A stretch of DNA of 64,000 bases from Mycobacterium scrofulaceum. GTDB lineage: Bacteria; Actinomycetota; Actinomycetes; Mycobacteriales; Mycobacteriaceae. The stretch covers positions 1 through 64,000 of the forward strand of contig NZ_MVIJ01000008.1 in NCBI RefSeq assembly GCF_002086735.1. The letters are read 5' to 3'. This document shows positions 8,147-16,414 of the stretch, piece by piece; position 1 is the stretch's first letter; every line of letters begins with the position of its first letter. The position numbers and the translations under genes were made by a program. The notes beneath the pieces were generated by a model. It did not search any database and had not been told where the DNA came from. It saw nothing but the letters and a program-made list of their open reading frames with translations.

Positions 8147-9043
8147 TCAGCTGCCGTTTTCACGGTTGGGTTGGATGCTTTGCCGTTGCATGATCGCGTT
8201 GACGAAGCGGGGACCGAAGGTGTCCAGCGCCTTGGCGGCGATGGCCATCCGCGGCGCGATCCGCACCGGCCGGGTGCGGGCGGCGGTGAGCATCCATTCG
8301 GCTGCCTCCTCCGACGTGAGCGCCGGCATGCCCTCGTAGGCCTTCGTCGGCGCGATCATCGGCGTGGCCACCAGCGGGTAGTACAGCGTCGTCGAGTGCA
8401 CACCCTTGTGGCCCCACTCGGTTTCCACGACCCGGCTCACCGCCGACAGCGCCGCCTTCGACGCGTTGTAGACCGCGAACAGCGGCGACGCCTCGGAAAG
8501 CACACCCCAGGTGGAGACGTTGATGATGTGGCCGTCGCCGCGCTCGAGCATCCCGGGGGCCAGGCCGCGGATCAGCCGCAGCGGCGCGTAGTAGTTGAGC
8601 ACCATGGTGCGCTCGACGTCGTGCCATCGCTCGAGCGATTCGGCCAGCGGCCGGCGGATGGAGCGGCCGGCGTTGTTGATCAGGATGTCCACCCCGCCGA
8701 GACGCTTCTCGGCGTCGGCGACCAGCGCGTCGACGGCGTCCATGTCGGAGACGTCGCACGGCATGGGCAGCGCGGTGCCGCCCGCCGCGGTGATCCGCTG
8801 CGCCAGCGTGTCCAGCAGTTCACGCCGCCGGGCGACGACCGCCACCGTCGCGCCCTCGCGGGCCAGCAGTTCGGCCGCCGCCTCGCCGATGCCCGACGAC
8901 GCCCCGGTGAGCAGGATGCGCTTCCCGTTGAGGTCGACCGGCTTGATCGCGGGCCGGTTGACCAGCACCTGCGGGGCCATCGGGGGGCGCATGGTGGCCA
9001 GGACGAGCTGATCGGTCAGGCGGCGCAGGGGACTCTTGCTCAC
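8147..9043 (-). CDS. Short-chain dehydrogenase/reductase (Rv0547c-like)
   Basis: This 298-residue classical SDR has a roughly 38-residue N-terminal extension before the Rossmann turn LLTGASSGIGEAAAELLA. NNAGRSIRRPL (about residues 126-136) and the catalytic pair Tyr/Lys in VYNASKAAL (about residues 199-207) follow, with the preceding INVSTWG serine. The C-terminal third is longer than in minimal SDRs. Substrate and cofactor preference cannot be read from the sequence with confidence. It lies between the VOC gene and menB on the same strand, but the palindrome at 9076-9095 separates it from menB. Confidence 0.88.
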   Translation of the reverse strand: MSKSPLRRLTDQLVLATMRPPMAPQVLVNRPAIKPVDLNGKRILLTGASSGIGEAAAELLAREGATVAVVARRRELLDTLAQRITAAGGTALPMPCDVSDMDAVDALVADAEKRLGGVDILINNAGRSIRRPLAESLERWHDVERTMVLNYYAPLRLIRGLAPGMLERGDGHIINVSTWGVLSEASPLFAVYNASKAALSAVSRVVETEWGHKGVHSTTLYYPLVATPMIAPTKAYEGMPALTSEEAAEWMLTAARTRPVRIAPRMAIAAKALDTFGPRFVNAIMQRQSIQPNRENGS

Positions 9044-9075
9044 GTGGGGAGTCTAGGGCGGGCGTCCGGCGGCGA

Positions 9076-9095
9076 GCGTCACGCCAGCGTGACGC
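9076..9095. repeat. GCGTCACGC palindrome between the SDR gene and menB
   Basis: Nine-base arms GCGTCACGC and GCGTGACGC face each other across a two-base centre. A further GTGACGCC copy follows about 10 bases later (9107-9114). On the minus strand it lies directly after the menB stop, so it may form the transcript end of menB or belong to a dispersed mycobacterial palindrome family. There is no U-tract. Confidence 0.6.
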
Positions 9096-9119
9096 CGGGC
9101 GCCAAAGTGACGCCGACGC

Positions 9120-10022
9120 TCAGAAGTAGCGGGGGAACCGGCTCCAGTCGGGCGGGCGCTTCTCCAGGAAGGCGTCGCGGCCCTCGACGGCCTCGTCGGT
9201 CATGTACGCCAGCCGGGTGGCCTCGCCCGCGAACAGCTGCTGGCCCACCAGGCCGTCGTCGAGCAGGTTGAAGGCGAACTTGAGCATGCGTTGCGCCTGT
9301 GGCGATTTGGCGTTGATCTCGGCGGCCCACTGGATCGCCTCGGCTTCCAGGTCGGCATGGCCGACGACGGCGTTGACCGCGCCCATGTGGTGCATCTGCT
9401 CGGCGGTGTAGGTGCGGCCCAAGAAGAAGATCTCGCGGGCGAACTTCTGGCCCACCTGGCGGGCCAGGTACGCGCTGCCGTAGCCGCCGTCGAAGCTGCC
9501 GACGTCGGCGTCGGTCTGCTTGAACCGGGCGTGCTCGCGGCTGGCCAGGGTCAGGTCGCAGACCACGTGCAGGCTGTGCCCGCCGCCCGCGGCCCACCCG
9601 TTCACCAAACAGATGACCACCTTGGGCATGAACCGGATCAGCCGCTGCACCTCGAGGATGTGCAGCCGGCCGGCGCGGGCTGGGTCGACGGTCTCGGCGG
9701 TGTCCCCGCTGGCGTACTGGTAGCCGGAGCGCCCGCGGATGCGCTGGTCACCGCCGGAGCAGAACGCCCAGCCGCCGTCCTTGGGTGAGGGGCCGTTGCC
9801 GGTCAGCAGCACCACGCCCACGTCGGGGGACATCCGCGCGTGGTCGAGCACCCGGTAGAGCTCGTCGACGGTGTGCGGCCGGAAGGCGTTGCGCACCTCG
9901 GGCCGGTCGAACGCCACCCGGACCGTGGCATCGGTGACGTGGCGGTGGTAGGTGATGTCGGTGAGGTCATCGAACCCGGCCACCGGCCGCCAGGCCTGTG
10001 CGTCAAAGGGGTTGTTAATCAA
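9120..10022 (-). CDS. menB: 1,4-Dihydroxy-2-naphthoyl-CoA synthase MenB
   Basis: A crotonase-fold enzyme that closes the second ring of the naphthoquinone from OSB-CoA. In its 300 residues, CSGGDQRIRG and NGWAAGGGHSLHVVCDLT (oxyanion hole) and SFDGGYGSAYLA with the catalytic Asp are intact, and it ends in PPDWSRFPRYF like other mycobacterial MenB proteins. The start is TTG at 10022, preceded at 10 nt by AGGAG; the N-terminus is about 14 residues shorter than Rv0548c as I remember it. The gene follows a DUF385 gene by 13 bp, with which it may be co-transcribed, in place of the vapBC3 module found near menB in M. tuberculosis. Confidence 0.95.
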   Translation of the reverse strand: MINNPFDAQAWRPVAGFDDLTDITYHRHVTDATVRVAFDRPEVRNAFRPHTVDELYRVLDHARMSPDVGVVLLTGNGPSPKDGGWAFCSGGDQRIRGRSGYQYASGDTAETVDPARAGRLHILEVQRLIRFMPKVVICLVNGWAAGGGHSLHVVCDLTLASREHARFKQTDADVGSFDGGYGSAYLARQVGQKFAREIFFLGRTYTAEQMHHMGAVNAVVGHADLEAEAIQWAAEINAKSPQAQRMLKFAFNLLDDGLVGQQLFAGEATRLAYMTDEAVEGRDAFLEKRPPDWSRFPRYF

Positions 10023-10035
10023 GATGTTTGAACTC

Positions 10036-10491
10036 CTATACCGGGTCGAGCCGGAACACCGCGCAGCGGCCGGCCAGGGCCTCGAACTCCTCCGGGCGGC
10101 CCTCGGTGACGAGTCCCGCCCGCTTCATGAAGCCGACGCCCGTCGGCACCTCGCTGGGGAAGAGCCGCAGGATCGGCCGTGCGGCGTCGGCGGACAGCTC
10201 GGCCATCCGCACCCGCTGGACGCGGCGGCCGCGCGCGATGGTGGCCTCCCCGGCGGCCCGCGCGTTGGCCACCCAGTCGGCGCCGGGGAACCCGGCGACG
10301 ACGTATTGCCGGCCGTCGACCGTCATCGGGGTCACCGGTGTCGAGCGCGGCGCGCCGGACTTGCGGCCGGTCACCGTCAACACGACCGGGCTCTCGCCGC
10401 CGAAACTCATTCCCAGCCGCGACATCTGGATGAAGACCTTGTTGGCCGGCTTCAGCCACCACGGCGGCTTGATCGGCTTGCCGCTTCCCAT
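10036..10491 (-). CDS. Deazaflavin (F420)-dependent nitroreductase-family protein
   Basis: A 151-residue DUF385/Ddn-like split-barrel protein. The family signature VVLTVTGRKSGAPRSTPVTP (about residues 39-58) is followed by a VVAGFPGADWVANARA segment, the region that binds the F420 phosphate tail in characterised members. The N-terminus, with PPWWLKPANKVFIQM, has the amphipathic, membrane-touching look of Ddn. The ATG at 10491 was chosen because the frame upstream crosses into the next gene. Substrate unknown; family members reduce quinones, nitroaromatics or bilins, so a link to menaquinone through the neighbouring menB is possible but unproven. Confidence 0.85.
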   Translation of the reverse strand: MGSGKPIKPPWWLKPANKVFIQMSRLGMSFGGESPVVLTVTGRKSGAPRSTPVTPMTVDGRQYVVAGFPGADWVANARAAGEATIARGRRVQRVRMAELSADAARPILRLFPSEVPTGVGFMKRAGLVTEGRPEEFEALAGRCAVFRLDPV

Positions 10492-10502
10492 AGGCAGCGA
10501 CG

Positions 10503-11426
10503 TTACCTCTGGAAGGGCTCGACCCCGTGCGGCTGGGGCGCCGTCGTACCGATGGCGTCGAGCCTTTCCAGCGCGGCGGCGCTCAGCGTGACGTCCCCGG
10601 CGGCGACGTTCTCCTGCAGGTGCGCGACCGACCGCGTTCCCGGAATCAGCAACGTGTTGGGCGCGTGCGCCAGCAGCCAGGCCAGGCCGACCTGGGCGCC
10701 CGTCACGCCGAGGTCGCCGGCGACCTCGGCCACCGCCGGATGGTCGGCGACCTTCGGGAAGCCGGGGAACGACGATCCGAGCGGGAAGTAGGGCACCCAC
10801 GCGATGCCTTCGGCCGCGCACAGCTGCAGCGTCTCCTCCTGGGAACGGTCGAGCAGGCTGTAGGCGTTCTGCACGCAGGCGATCCCCGCGGGCAGCGCCC
10901 GGCGCAAGACTTCCACCGGCACGGCGCTGACGCCGATCGCGCCGATCTTGCCCTCGTCGCGCAGCGCGATCATCTCGGTGAGCTGATCGTCGACGTCCAC
11001 GATCTGGTCTCCCTCGGCGGCCACGCCGGGCCCGAGGTCCATGCGCCGCAGGTTGACCACCGGAACGCAGTCCAGGCCGAGTTGGCGCAGATCGTCCTCG
11101 ACCGCGGCGCGCAGGTCGGCGGGCCGCTGCGCGGCGGCCAGGGGGATCGGCTGTTCGCCGGTGTACCGGGCGCCGACCTTGCTGACGATCACGAGGTCCT
11201 CGGGGTACGGGGCCAGCGCCGCGCGGATCCGGCGGTTCACCTCGCCGGGGCCGTAGAACGACGCGGTGTCGATGTGGTTGACGCCGAGTTCGACCGCACG
11301 GCGCAGCACTGTGGCCGCGTCGTCGACGGTCGGCGACTCGAACAGTTGCATGGCGCCATAGCCCATGCGGGCAACGGGCGTCGCGCCGAGGTTGCCGGGG
11401 CCGCCGGGCCGTGGTTGGTCGGTCAT
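10503..11426 (-). CDS. Aldo/keto reductase
   Basis: The 307-residue TIM-barrel oxidoreductase has the AKR catalytic framework: DTASFYGPGEVNRRI with the Asp and Tyr (about residues 55-69), the VIVSKVG lysine strand, and a C-terminal NADPH-phosphate-binding segment with LLIPGTRSVAHLQENV. The ATG at 11426 follows AAGGAG at 8 nt. It is divergent from a TetR gene across a short intergenic region that contains two copies of a palindrome, so it is probably repressed by that TetR. The ORF extends to 11828 in frame, over the TetR gene; that part is not coding for this protein. Likely role: reduction of a xenobiotic or endogenous carbonyl. Confidence 0.9.
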   Translation of the reverse strand: MTDQPRPGGPGNLGATPVARMGYGAMQLFESPTVDDAATVLRRAVELGVNHIDTASFYGPGEVNRRIRAALAPYPEDLVIVSKVGARYTGEQPIPLAAAQRPADLRAAVEDDLRQLGLDCVPVVNLRRMDLGPGVAAEGDQIVDVDDQLTEMIALRDEGKIGAIGVSAVPVEVLRRALPAGIACVQNAYSLLDRSQEETLQLCAAEGIAWVPYFPLGSSFPGFPKVADHPAVAEVAGDLGVTGAQVGLAWLLAHAPNTLLIPGTRSVAHLQENVAAGDVTLSAAALERLDAIGTTAPQPHGVEPFQR

Positions 11427-11456
11427 GGTGCTCCTTCGTGCCACACTGGAGGAAAT

Positions 11457-11509
11457 GCGGAGGACCCTCCGCTTATCCGGAAGCGTAGCAGAAACGGAGG
11501 ACCCTCCGC
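11457..11509. promoter_or_regulatory. Two tandem palindromic operators (TetR sites) between AKR and TetR
   Basis: GCGGAGGACCCTCCGC, a perfect seven-base-arm palindrome around AC, occupies 11457-11472. A second copy with core CGGAGGACCCTCCG occupies 11495-11508. Their centres are 37 bp apart. The second copy supplies the GGAGG that looks like the TetR gene's ribosome-binding site, so operator and translation signal overlap. The arrangement fits autoregulation and control of the divergent aldo/keto reductase. Confidence 0.75.
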
Positions 11510-11510
11510 T

Positions 11511-12050
11511 TTGGTCGAGATTCGATCGGACGCACGCCGGAACCGCGAGAGGCTGCTCGAGGTGGCGACGGCGGCGTTCGCCCAGGGCCGGCCCGTGTCG
11601 CTCGAGTCGATCGCGCGCGAGGCCGGCGTCGGAATCGGCACCCTCTACCGCCACTTCCCCAGCCGAGAGGCCCTGGTCGAGGCGATCTACCGCGCCGAAC
11701 TCGCCGAAGTGGCCGCCGCGGCCGGGCGGTTGCTCGAGCGCCACCCGCCCAAGGACGCGCTGCGACGCTGGATGGACCGCTACGCCGGCTTCGTGGCCGC
11801 CAAGCGCGGGATGGCCGAGTCGCTGCACGCGCTCTTCGACTCGGGCGCCATGCAGCCCAGCCAGACTCGCGACAGCATCGTCGGCGCCGTCGACCTGCTG
11901 TTGCGGGCCGGCGCCGAGGAAGGCAGCCTGCGCGCCGACGTCCAGGCCGACGACGTGGTGTCCAGCCTGATCGGCATCTTCCTGGCCAGCGGCTCGCCGG
12001 AGCAGACCGGTCGCATGCTCGACCTGCTGCTGGCCGGCGTGGTGCCTTAA
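11511..12050 (+). CDS. TetR/AcrR-family transcriptional regulator
   Basis: A 179-residue repressor. The N-terminal helix-turn-helix covers about residues 10-55, with the usual RERLLEVATAAFA first helix and the recognition region REAGVGIGTLYRHFPSREAL. The C-terminal ligand-binding domain is helical. The start is TTG at 11511, directly after a palindrome copy containing GGAGG at 6 nt; no ATG is available without running into the operator. It is divergent from the aldo/keto reductase. Its ligand is unknown. It ends just before the large hairpin shared with the convergent fadD8 gene. Confidence 0.88.
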   Translation: MVEIRSDARRNRERLLEVATAAFAQGRPVSLESIAREAGVGIGTLYRHFPSREALVEAIYRAELAEVAAAAGRLLERHPPKDALRRWMDRYAGFVAAKRGMAESLHALFDSGAMQPSQTRDSIVGAVDLLLRAGAEEGSLRADVQADDVVSSLIGIFLASGSPEQTGRMLDLLLAGVVP

Positions 12051-12055
12051 TTCGC

Positions 12056-12113
12056 CGAGCAGACGCAGAATCGCACGGCGAGCGCGGCTCGCGTGCGATT
12101 CTGCGTCTGCTCG
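12056..12113. terminator. Large perfect inverted repeat between TetR and fadD8 (bidirectional terminator-like)
   Basis: A 22-base arm (12056-12077, starting CGAGCAGACGCAGAATC) is matched perfectly by 12092-12113. A further GCGAGC/GCTCGC pair fills most of the 14-base loop. It lies between convergent genes, 5 bp after the TetR stop and 10 bp before the fadD8 stop, and would form a very stable hairpin in either transcript. There is no U-tract. A diverged copy of the same arms occurs at 47236-47295. Confidence 0.8.
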
Positions 12114-12123
12114 CGGGAGAAAC

Positions 12124-13725
12124 TCAGCCGACGGCGCGGCCGGCGCCCTCCCAGAACTGCGCCCGCACGGCCTTCTTGTCGGGCTTGCCCAGCGCGGTCA
12201 CCGGCACCGACTCGACGACGATCACCTGCTTGGGCGATTGCACCGAACCCTTGCGCTCCTTGACCGCGGACTGGATCTCGACGGTCACCCGCGCCACCGC
12301 GTCCTCGTCGGCGGGATGGTCGGGCCGCAGCACGATCACCGCGGTGACGGCCTCGCCCCACTTCTCGTCCGGCGTGCCGATCACGCACACCTGCGCGACG
12401 GCCGGGTGCTCGGCGACGACGTCCTCGACCTCGCGCGGGAACACGTTGAACCCGCCGGTGACGATCATGTCCTTGACCCGGTCGACGATGAACCAGAAGC
12501 CGTCCTCGTCCTCGCGGGCCATGTCGCCGGTGTGCAGCCAGCCGTCGGAGAACGTCTTGGCCGTCTCCTCGGGCAGGTTCCAGTACCCGCCGGAAAGCAG
12601 CGGCCCGGACACGCAGATCTCGCCGACCTCGCCCTGGGGCACCGGGTTGCCGTCGGCGTCCAGCAGTGCCGTGCGGGCGAACAGCGTGGGCCGCCCGCAG
12701 GAGGTGAGCCGCTTCTCGTCGTGGTCCTTCTTGGCCAGGTACGAGATCACCATCGGCGCCTCGGACTGCCCGTAGTACTGGGCGAAGATCGGCCCGAAGC
12801 GGCGGATGGCCTCGGCCAGCCGCACCGGGTTCATCGCCGAGGCGCCGTAGTAGACGGTCTCCAGCGAGGACAGGTCGCGGGTGTGCGAATCCGGGTGGTC
12901 CATCAGCGCGTAGATCATCGACGGCACCAGCATGGTCGCGGTGATCTTCTGCTCCTCGATCACCCGCAGCACCTCGGCCGGGTCGAACTTGGTCAGCACC
13001 ACCAGCTCGCCGCCCTTGATGATCGTCGGCACGAAGAACGCCGCCCCGGCGTGCGACAGCGGGGTGCACATCAAAAAGCGCGGGTTCTCCGGCCACTCCC
13101 ACTCGGCGAGCTGGATCGTGGTCATCGTGGTGATCGACTGCGCGGTGCCCAGCACGCCCTTGGGCTTGCCGGTGGTGCCGCCGGTGTAGGCCATCCCGCC
13201 GATGTGGTCGGGCGGAAGCTCGGCCGCCACCAACGGCTTCGGCGGATACTTCGCGGCCTCGGCCACCAGGTCCACCGCGGAATCGCCCAGCGCCTCGGGG
13301 ACCGGGCCGATGGTGAGGACCTGCTTGAGGCCGGGCACCTTCTCCAGCAGGCCCAGCGCCCGCTCGACGAACATCGGGTTGGGGTCGATGATCAGCGACG
13401 TCACGCCGGCGTCGCCCAGCACGTAGGCGTGGTCGTCCAGGGAACCCAGCGGGTGCAGCGCCACGCGCCGGTAACCCTGGGTCTGGCCGGCGCCGATGAT
13501 CATCAGCACCTCGGGCCGGTTCAGCGACAGCAGCCCGACGGTCGCGCCGGTGCCCGCACCGAGCGCCTCGAACGCCTGGATGTACTGGCTGATGCGCTCG
13601 GCGAGCTGACCGCCGGTCAGCGTGGTGTCGCCCAGATGCAGCACCGGCTTGTCCTTGTTGCGCTTGAGCGCACCGACCGTCAGGTGTCCGGAATGAATGG
13701 GATGGCGCAGCAGCTCGTCACCCAT
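12124..13725 (-). CDS. fadD8: Fatty-acid-CoA ligase FadD8
   Basis: A 533-residue ATP-dependent acyl-CoA synthetase. Motifs in order: AYTGGTTGKPKGVL (P-loop, about residues 180-193), YYGQSEAPMV, GWLHTGDMA, KDMIVTGGFNVFPREVED hinge, and ALGKPDKKAVR with the catalytic lysine near the C-terminus. The ATG at 13725 has the strong AGGAGGAG ribosome-binding site; the ATGs and the frame further upstream (to 13803) lack this. It is convergent with TetR and divergent from the amidohydrolase at 13845. By context it is the equivalent of Rv0551c. The chain-length preference of the substrate cannot be read from the sequence. Confidence 0.9.
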   Translation of the reverse strand: MGDELLRHPIHSGHLTVGALKRNKDKPVLHLGDTTLTGGQLAERISQYIQAFEALGAGTGATVGLLSLNRPEVLMIIGAGQTQGYRRVALHPLGSLDDHAYVLGDAGVTSLIIDPNPMFVERALGLLEKVPGLKQVLTIGPVPEALGDSAVDLVAEAAKYPPKPLVAAELPPDHIGGMAYTGGTTGKPKGVLGTAQSITTMTTIQLAEWEWPENPRFLMCTPLSHAGAAFFVPTIIKGGELVVLTKFDPAEVLRVIEEQKITATMLVPSMIYALMDHPDSHTRDLSSLETVYYGASAMNPVRLAEAIRRFGPIFAQYYGQSEAPMVISYLAKKDHDEKRLTSCGRPTLFARTALLDADGNPVPQGEVGEICVSGPLLSGGYWNLPEETAKTFSDGWLHTGDMAREDEDGFWFIVDRVKDMIVTGGFNVFPREVEDVVAEHPAVAQVCVIGTPDEKWGEAVTAVIVLRPDHPADEDAVARVTVEIQSAVKERKGSVQSPKQVIVVESVPVTALGKPDKKAVRAQFWEGAGRAVG

Positions 13726-13844
13726 GGCGTCGCTCCTCCTCATCGCATCGCTTTCGCATCGTCGCCGACGCGACCCATGGGCCAAGACTAGAACGTGTTG
13801 CAATTCCGGTCAGCCACACCCTCGCGGCACTACGATTCCTGCAC

Positions 13845-15446
13845 ATGGCGCACGCTGATCTGGTCTTCACCGGGACCGTACTGACCGTCGACGAGTCGCG
13901 GCCAACCGCCGAGGCGCTCGCCGTCGCCGGCGGGCGCATCGTCGCGGTCGGCAGCCGGTCGGACATCGAGGCATATGTCGGCGCCGACACCCAGACCGTC
14001 GACGTCGGTGACGGCTGCGTCATGCCGGGATTCATTGAGGCGCACGGTCATCCGCTGATGGAGGCGCTGGCGCTCTCGGACCGCATCGTCGACATCCGGC
14101 CCGTCACGGTGCCCAACGCGGACGACGTCGTCGCCGCGGTGCGGCGCGAGGTCGCCGCCAGGGCAGCGGCCGGCGCCTACCTGAACGGCTGGGATCCGCT
14201 GCTGCAGGCCGGCCTGCCCCAGCCGACGCTGGCCTGGCTCGACGAGATCGCGCCGGGCGGGCCGCTGGTCATCATCCACAACTCCGGGCACAAGGCCTAC
14301 TTCAACTCGCACGCGGCCGAGCGCGCCGGCCTGACCCGCGACACCCCCGATCCCAAGGGGGCGCGCTACGGGCGTGGCGCCGACGGCGAGCTCGACGGCA
14401 GCGCCGAGGAGATCGGCGCGGTGTTCCCGTTGCTGAGTGGGTCCATCGAGCCCACCAGCTACCCGGCGATGCTGCGCGACGAGTGCGTCCGGCTCAACCG
14501 CGCCGGGTTGACCACCTGCTCGGACATGGCGTTCGACCCGGCTTTCGGGCCGCTGCTGGCCGGCCTGCACGACGAGCTGACGGTGCGGCTGCGCACCTAC
14601 GAGATGTCCAACCCGCAGATGTCCACCGCCGCGACACCGGGGGAGGGCGATGACATGGTGCGCCAGGTTGGCATCAAGATCTGGGTGGACGGCTCACCGT
14701 GGATCGGCAACATCGCGCTGTCCTTCCCCTACCTGGACACCGCCGCCACCCGCACGATCGGCGCGGCCGGTTCCTGCGGATGCGCCAACTACACCCGCGA
14801 ACAGCTGGCCGAGATCGTCGAGGCCTACCTCCCGCTGGGCTGGCAGATGGCCTGCCACGTGCAGGGCGACGCCGGCGTGGACACCATCCTCGACGTCTAC
14901 GACGAGGCGCTGCGGCGCCATCCGCGCGACGACCACCGGCTGCGGCTCGAGCACGTCGGCGCGATCCGGCCCGAGCAGCTGCGGCGCGCCGCCGGCCTCG
15001 GGGTCACCTGCAGCATCTTCGTCGACCAGATCCACTACTGGGGCGACATCATCGTCGACGGCTTGTTCGGGCCCGAGCGTGGATCCCGTTGGATGCCAGC
15101 GGGTTCCGCGGTGGCCACCGGAATGCGCATCTCGCTGCACAACGACCCGCCGGTCACGCCCGAGGAGCCCCTGCGCAACATCAGCGTCGCCGTGACGCGG
15201 ATGGCGCCCAGCGGCCGGGTGCTGGCACCCGAGGAGCGGCTGACGGTCGAGCAGGCCATTCGCGCGCAGACCATCGACGCGGCGTGGCAGCTGTTCGCCG
15301 ACGACGTGATCGGCTCGCTGGAGGTCGGCAAGTACGCCGACCTGGTGGTGCTCTCGGCCGACCCGCGGACCGTGCCGCCCGAGCGGATCGCCGACCTCGA
15401 GGTCCGCGCGACGTATCTGGCGGGCCGCCAGGTCTACGGCCGGTGA
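13845..15446 (+). CDS. YtcJ-like amidohydrolase (Rv0552-like)
   Basis: A 533-residue amidohydrolase-3 family enzyme. The N-terminal and C-terminal beta strands form the small composite domain (MAHADLVFTGTVLTVDE and KYADLVVLSADPRTV). The TIM-barrel metal site is recognisable as GFIEAHGHP near residue 66, HVQGDAG near 339 and a later LEHVGAI. The family hydrolyses amides, carbamates or cyclic imides. It overlaps the menC start by 4 nt (GTGA), so it is the first gene of a menC-menH(-menD) transcription unit, as in M. tuberculosis; whether it has any part in menaquinone synthesis is unknown. Confidence 0.87.
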   Translation: MAHADLVFTGTVLTVDESRPTAEALAVAGGRIVAVGSRSDIEAYVGADTQTVDVGDGCVMPGFIEAHGHPLMEALALSDRIVDIRPVTVPNADDVVAAVRREVAARAAAGAYLNGWDPLLQAGLPQPTLAWLDEIAPGGPLVIIHNSGHKAYFNSHAAERAGLTRDTPDPKGARYGRGADGELDGSAEEIGAVFPLLSGSIEPTSYPAMLRDECVRLNRAGLTTCSDMAFDPAFGPLLAGLHDELTVRLRTYEMSNPQMSTAATPGEGDDMVRQVGIKIWVDGSPWIGNIALSFPYLDTAATRTIGAAGSCGCANYTREQLAEIVEAYLPLGWQMACHVQGDAGVDTILDVYDEALRRHPRDDHRLRLEHVGAIRPEQLRRAAGLGVTCSIFVDQIHYWGDIIVDGLFGPERGSRWMPAGSAVATGMRISLHNDPPVTPEEPLRNISVAVTRMAPSGRVLAPEERLTVEQAIRAQTIDAAWQLFADDVIGSLEVGKYADLVVLSADPRTVPPERIADLEVRATYLAGRQVYGR

Positions 15447-16414
15447 GGCCTCCCCTCGATGAGCTGCTGGATCGGCTGCACGTGGTCGCGCTGCCGATGC
15501 GGGTGCGGTTTCGCGGCATCACCACCCGCGAGGTCGCCCTGATCGAGGGCCCAGCGGGCTGGGGGGAGTTCGGCGCCTTCCTGGAGTACACGCCGCCCGA
15601 GGCGGCGCACTGGCTGGCGTCGGCGATCGAGGCCGCCTACCGCCGCCCGCCGCCGCCGCGGCGTGACCGCATCCCGATCAACGCCACCGTGCCGGCCGTC
15701 CCCGCCACCGCCGCCGCCGAGGTGCTGGCCCGGTTCCCCGGGGCGCGCACGGCCAAGGTGAAGGTTGCCGAGCCGGGCCAGACGCTGGCCGACGACGTCG
15801 ACCGGGTCAACGCCGTGCGCGAGCTCGTGCCGACCGTCCGGGTGGACGCCAACGGCGGCTGGAGCGTCGAGCAGGCGGTGCGGGCGGCGGCCGCCCTGAC
15901 CGCCGACGGCCCGCTGGAATACCTCGAACAACCCTGCGCGACCGTCGGCGAGCTCGCCGCGCTGCGCCGCCGGATCGACGTGCCGATCGCCGCCGACGAG
16001 AGCATCCGCAAGGCCGACGACCCGCTGGCTGTGGTCCGCGCCCGCGCCGCCGACGTCGCCGTGCTGAAAGTCGCGCCGCTGGGCGGTATTTCGGCCATGC
16101 TGTCGATCGCCGCCCAGATCGACATCCCCGTGGTGGTCTCCAGCGCCATCGATTCCGCGGTGGGCATCGCCGCGGGGCTGGCCGCCGCCGCGGCCCTGCC
16201 GGTGTTGCGCCACGCGTGCGGGCTGGGCACCGGCGGGCTGTTCGTCGAGGACGTGGCCGACGTCGCCGCCCCCGTCGACGGCGCCCTGGCGGTCGGCCCC
16301 GTCACGCCCGATCCGGCGCGGTTGCGGGCCCTCGCCGCGCCCCCGGAGCGGCGCCGGTGGTGGATCGACCGGGTCACGGCCTGCCACGCGCTGCTTGTAC
16401 CGTCGACCGGGTGA
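15443..16414 (+). CDS. menC: o-Succinylbenzoate synthase MenC
   Basis: An enolase-superfamily enzyme that dehydrates SHCHC to o-succinylbenzoate. In the 323-residue chain the catalytic and metal residues line up as AKVKVAEP (KxK, about residues 108-115), VRVDANGGW, EYLEQPC, IAADESI and VLKVAPLGG. GTG at 15443 overlaps the amidohydrolase stop, and its own stop overlaps the next GTG, so the three cistrons are translationally coupled. The start could in principle be later but the overlap argues for this one. Equivalent of Rv0553. Confidence 0.94.
   Translation: MRPPLDELLDRLHVVALPMRVRFRGITTREVALIEGPAGWGEFGAFLEYTPPEAAHWLASAIEAAYRRPPPPRRDRIPINATVPAVPATAAAEVLARFPGARTAKVKVAEPGQTLADDVDRVNAVRELVPTVRVDANGGWSVEQAVRAAAALTADGPLEYLEQPCATVGELAALRRRIDVPIAADESIRKADDPLAVVRARAADVAVLKVAPLGGISAMLSIAAQIDIPVVVSSAIDSAVGIAAGLAAAAALPVLRHACGLGTGGLFVEDVADVAAPVDGALAVGPVTPDPARLRALAAPPERRRWWIDRVTACHALLVPSTG

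Noticed and set aside
10023..12123. A vapBC3-like toxin-antitoxin pair near menB, as in M. tuberculosis
   Set aside because: No VapC PIN domain or VapB frame is present; an F420-type reductase, an AKR and a TetR gene fill the interval.
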